This document shows, one piece after another, positions 59,741-64,000 of a stretch of 64,000 bases of DNA (positions are counted from its first letter, which is position 1; each line of letters begins with the position of its first letter). The notes under the pieces are model-generated. The model did no database searches. It was not told the origin of the DNA and saw only the letters and a program-made list of their open reading frames with translations. This DNA comes from Malachius bipustulatus (lineage: Eukaryota > Arthropoda > Insecta > Coleoptera > Melyridae): the NCBI GenBank assembly GCA_910589415.1, contig OU342639.1, forward strand, positions 10,238,268 to 10,302,267, read 5' to 3'. The position numbers were made by a program, and so were the translations under genes.

Positions 59741-60923
59741 TAAAAAAAAAAACTTAAAATTCTGGCATGAGTTCAGTGGCGAGGGAAGGTCTTCAAGGTC
59801 ACACTTCTCTTGAGCTCACGCAAGCTGAATTGTAGCAGTTGGGCGCACAGCTAGGGTGACAATCACACCCAGAGGTGCGTGGACAATCCACATTCTTAAG
59901 AAGCTTCTTGAAAAGCTTGTTATGCAATATTAGCCCAGGATTTACAAGACATCACTATGCAGTCCTGTGACTCCTGAAACCACTAGCTTTCAGAGGCTTG
60001 CCTATACAGGGAAGAACCTTATTGTCAACGGTTTTAACGTCTTCGGTATATTTCTGGAATAATTCTGTATGCTCCAGGGTGGAAGGTACATTTATATTTA
60101 TTTGAACATGGTACAAGAGATCGTCATGCGATTCTTCCGATTTTATATCTCATGAATCGTCAAGAATTATCGTGAATTCAATAGAGGGGAAGATTTTCAC
60201 CGAAAAAGCATGTAATGGTACAAGTAATGGAGAACCGAACAACACACTCTGTGAGAGAGATGGAAGATTAGCGTTTCCCCCTACGTGTAGGGATGGCGGT
60301 AAAGGTAATTTAAAATAATAATCGTAATAATCAAAGTTTTAATGATTTACATGAACACACATCCCGCTGTAGACAGTGCATAACTGAAAGCCATTGAAAG
60401 TGTGTTTACTTACTCGATCCCCGTGTTCTAAGGCTCGGATAAAGAATATGCATGTACAGAATTCACATTCTGAAGCATCAAACTTGCGCCGTTTTTTGTT
60501 ACTCGCTTGAGGATTTTCTATAATGCAAAGCAAACATTCCATCCCTGCGATATCGTGAGGGCTCAACTTTACAAAGAATCTATAGTTTTTGTTCTCGTAA
60601 TCTAATCAATTCGAGTCTTCTGCTTTAGTTCTCTGAAGATGGAAGAATAATTTTATTCGATTCTTGAGAAATATACCATCTGGGTAACAATAATTTATGA
60701 GGACAGTTCAATTATCCTGAAGTTGAATGGCGAGAATCTGAAGTTATTAATGCTCCTGATTAATTAACGGCAAAATGACTCATGTTTTGGGAAAAATTAT
60801 CATTACAATAATGAACAATGATCTAGAGTAAAGTATAAGTCTCAATTATCTATAAAAATTATTTGGTTGGCTAAGGTACATAGCCAGAGTACCGCTACTC
60901 CCTATGCCAAATTTAGCATAGTA
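59741..60923. other. intergenic, no gene seen
   Basis: No supportable exon. A 75-codon minus-strand frame at 60339-60566 has two Cys pairs (MECLLCI, ECEFCTCIF) but no recognisable domain. Confidence 0.35.
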
Positions 60924-61927
60924 CAGGGTGCACCATGTATCCTTCTCTATATTGCTATCTCCTAACGCTAACAGATACAGGGTCGGTTAAACAAGTCCAA
61001 AGGAGCGCAATTTTGTGGCCATCTCGATTCCGTCGAGACATACAAAATATCTGTGACCGTTCCTGAAATATCCTGAAAAAACTGAAAAATCGAGATTTCT
61101 TATTTTTTACATATCTTTTTTATTATTGGAGATTAATGAATAAGTTTTTGTGGGCTTACATAAGTCGTCAAGAGCTACCCATCTGACATTTCAAAAATTT
61201 TCAAGGCCTACTAGATCCCAGAATTTTCATAGTCAACTTTCGTTTTTCTAATGGCCACCATAGTGTTTTTTTATGTTGTTCGATATAAAAAAAAATCATA
61301 AAAACTAAAAATTGTTAAACTTCAAAAAATAAATAAAAAAAAATTTATTCTTCTTTTTTCTTCACAAAAAAGACACATTTTTAGACCGAATTTCATAGAT
61401 AAATTAAAAAACCATAAGGCAAGCACTATTTCGGCGTATTTTACAAATGTTGACGTTTTTCGACGATTTTTTATTAGGTTTTTCTTTGAAATATTAAGAA
61501 TAAAAATTTAAAAATTTTTTTTTTAAGTTTATTAAGTTTTGGTTTCCATTATTTTTTTCATATCGAACGAGATAAAAAAATAATATGGCGGCCATAAGAA
61601 AAACGAAAGTTGACTGTGAAAACTCTTGGATCTAGTAGGCCTTGAAAATTTTTGAAATGTCAGATGGATAGCTCTTAACGGCTTATGTAAGCCTACAAAA
61701 AATTATTCATTAACCTCCAATAATGAAAAAGATATGGCAAAAATAAGAAATCTCAATTTTTCAGTTTTTTCAGGATATTTCAGGAACGGTCACAGATATC
61801 TTGCATGTTTTGACGAATTCAAGATGGCCACAAAACTGCGCATCTTTTCTCTAATTTAACCGACCCTGTTATTCTCTTTTAGCGTTCAGGAGATAGCAAT
61901 ATAGAGAAGGATACATGGTGCACCCTG
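60924..61927. mobile_element. foldback family A, copy 2
   Basis: TA (60922-60923 and 61928-61929) flanks perfect CAGGGTGCACC/GGTGCACCCTG termini. Same skin and core as copy 1. The inner core is about 60978-61868 and its right junction has a small insertion (CCCTGTTATTCTC). No open frame. Confidence 0.93.
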
Positions 61928-61929
61928 TA

Positions 61930-63177
61930 TAGGTAGGTACAAATAAATTTAAGTAAGTAATAAAATTTTCAATACGTCCTATTCATACTTATTTCATCGA
62001 AAGTAAAAGCTTTTATTGGCAGTTACAGGTAATTTTAAGTGGACTTATTTGCGTTTCCTTAATGACCGAATCAAATGTCTAGCTTTGACAGATTATTAAG
62101 CCTCATCGGCTGTCTTTATTTAAGTCTTTAAGTGCCTATTCTTTAATAGCAACGACTTCCTTCTTTCCACATGCACGATTTGTTTAACTGTTCGGATTTA
62201 GACTATTCATTAATAACTATCACTTTTTTTTTGCAATAGAATCCAGTTGGAAATAGATACAGGTCTGGGTTTTATTTTTATTTTCGTTTCTCTAAAAATA
62301 TCGTTTATGAATGAAATAGGTAGACAACCGCAGGGACTTTATGAATATACGTTACTCGTATAACTCACCATATTATTATACTATCAGCCAGGATACGTCT
62401 TCTTTCTATCTGGATATTATAGGTCTATTAATTTTTAAACGATCAAAGTTTATCGTCTAGGAGATGAAAAATAAACTTTCTTGAATATTTCTACAAATTT
62501 TGATCTAAAAATAGTAGATCAGAAAAATAGAGTGTGCATGGAAAATGAGAATAGGTTTCTGTTTTTCTGATTTCCGTGTTGTCACAGTACTTCCGTTGTC
62601 TACCTTTTAGAAGTTATTTTTGGACCTTTCCTTCTCTAGTTTCTATAAAACTACGATTACACCTTTTTACCTTTTTCGACAATTATAGAGCTTCCTGTTC
62701 CTAACAATTTAATTTATTTTAGTATCGAGAATCACCAACATGCCAGTTCACCTAAACTTAAAACAAAATAATCAAAAGCACGTTTAATTAATAGTGGATC
62801 AAATTTAAATAAAAATTTAGCTTTCTAGCTTGCACATTCTAATATTCAATGCTATGTGTTACGAACACTTTAAATGACAACGGAGTGACATTTATTATTA
62901 ATTCTTGTACGTTTTTGGCCGCGCAATGCTATATTCAAACATCACGTTCATATAATACTTAATTAAAAAAGCACGTTAGATGTCCATTTTATTGCCATTG
63001 CACGTATCAAGTTAATGATTTTTTGATACATTTGGGTAATTATTAATAGTTCCGTCATTTTGTAAATGTTCTTCCTGAAATTTGTTCAAAGTTTTGAAAG
63101 TCAAAGTTATTAAAAGCTGTCTATTATAGTGTAAAAATTTATTTTTAATTTTTTTGGAAACGTGCTGTGGGTACCTA
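61930..63177. other. intergenic, no gene seen
   Basis: AT-rich DNA between two copies of foldback family A. Nothing supportable. Confidence 0.4.
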
Positions 63178-64000
63178 CAGGGTGCACCATATATCCTTCT
63201 CTATATTGCTATCTCCTAACGCTAACAGATAGAGGGTCGGTTAAACAAGTCCAAAGGAGCGCAATTTTGTGGCCATCTCGATTCCGTCGAGACATACAAG
63301 ATATCTGTGACCGTTCCTGAAATATCCTGAAAAAACAGAAAAATCGAGATTTCTTATTTTTGCTATATCTTTTTTATTATTGGAGATTAATGAATAATTT
63401 TTTGTGGGCTTACATAAGTCGGCAAGAGCTACCCATCTGACATTTCAAAAATTTTCAAAGCCGACTAGATCCCAGGATTTTGATAGTCAACTTTCGTTTT
63501 TCTTATGGCCACCATATTGTTTTTTTATGTTGTTCGGTATAAAAAAATCATAAAAACTAAAAATTGGTAAACTTCAAAAAATAAATTTAAAAAAATTTTA
63601 TTCTTCTTTTTTCTTTACAAAAAAGACAACTTTTAAGAGCGAATTTCATATATAGATTAATTAAAAAAACCATAAGACAAGCACTATTTCGGCGTATTTT
63701 ACAAATGTTGATGTTTTTCGACGATTTTTTTTAGATTTTTCTTTGAAAAAAGAAGAATAAAAATAAAAAAAATTTTTTTTTGAAGTTTATTAATTTTTGG
63801 TTTCCATTATTTTTTTCATATCGAACGACATAAAAAAATAATATGGCGGCCATAAGAAAAACGAAAGTTGACTGTGAAAACTCTTGGATCTAGTAGGCAT
63901 TGAAAATTTTTGAAATGTCAGATGGATAGCTCTTAACGGCTTATGTAAGCCTACAAAAAATTATTTATTAATTTCCAATAATAAAAAAGATATGACGAAA
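63178..64000. mobile_element. foldback family A, copy 3 (cut by the window end)
   Basis: Starts TA|CAGGGTGCACC with the same skin as copies 1 and 2. The inner junction, TA|GAGGGTCGG at 63230, has one changed base. The window ends inside the right arm, so the right skin is outside. Confidence 0.92.

Overview
This window is AT-rich eukaryotic nuclear DNA with spliced genes on both strands and very dense transposon debris. A TipE-family sodium-channel auxiliary subunit (a family I know from insects and other arthropods) and a synaptojanin close to the fly protein point to an insect. The order is not resolved from sequence; frequent tacctacc-type runs are common in beetles, moths and aphids, and a beetle is only a guess.

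Genes, left to right. The last coding exon of alpha-SNAP is at 351-940 (+). An unrecognised 211-residue, basic and Ser-rich protein is encoded in three exons at 7395-4281 (-). A TipE-like two-pass membrane protein is encoded in two exons at 11086-14850 (+). Synaptojanin is complete in 15 coding exons at 33812-26437 (-, 1128 residues predicted). Two secreted or type-I membrane proteins lie in tandem: a 446-residue Pro/His-rich one (37714-39114, +) and a 184-residue one (exons at 45473, 53612 and 56623, +). Both have a signal-peptide exon ended by a phase-2 intron and a single membrane segment. Alpha-SNAP (NSF adaptor), synaptojanin (vesicle uncoating) and TipE (channel helper) are all prominent in neurons, but I see no sign that they are co-regulated.

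Mobile DNA fills the introns and spacers. Its main theme is a set of long palindromic (foldback) elements of about 0.9-1.7 kb that start TA|CAGGG and end CCCTG|TA. In six of them a second, inner TA|CAGGG...CCCTG|TA pair (altered in one element) sits symmetrically inside the outer one. When the inner core is removed in silico, the outer arms close into a palindrome centred on that TA, as if palindromes had inserted into the exact dyad of other palindromes. Two of these elements carry decayed transposase fragments of the DGAPPH...LDYFLWG (DDE/D, IS630-Tc1-mariner-like) type, and three other stretches hold further scraps of the same family. Other elements are a solo LTR with a perfect 4-bp target duplication (23257-24136), a second probable solo LTR split by a foldback element (20835-23064), a tRNA-like SINE with a 13-bp target duplication (18116-18347) and a truncated second copy, a LINE 3' end with a (TTGTAA)n tail (8836-9425, -), TA-flanked MITEs, and a frame-shifted THAP-domain remnant (35210-35785).

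All exon calls come from reading frames, splice consensus and phase continuity by eye. No search or transcript evidence was available.
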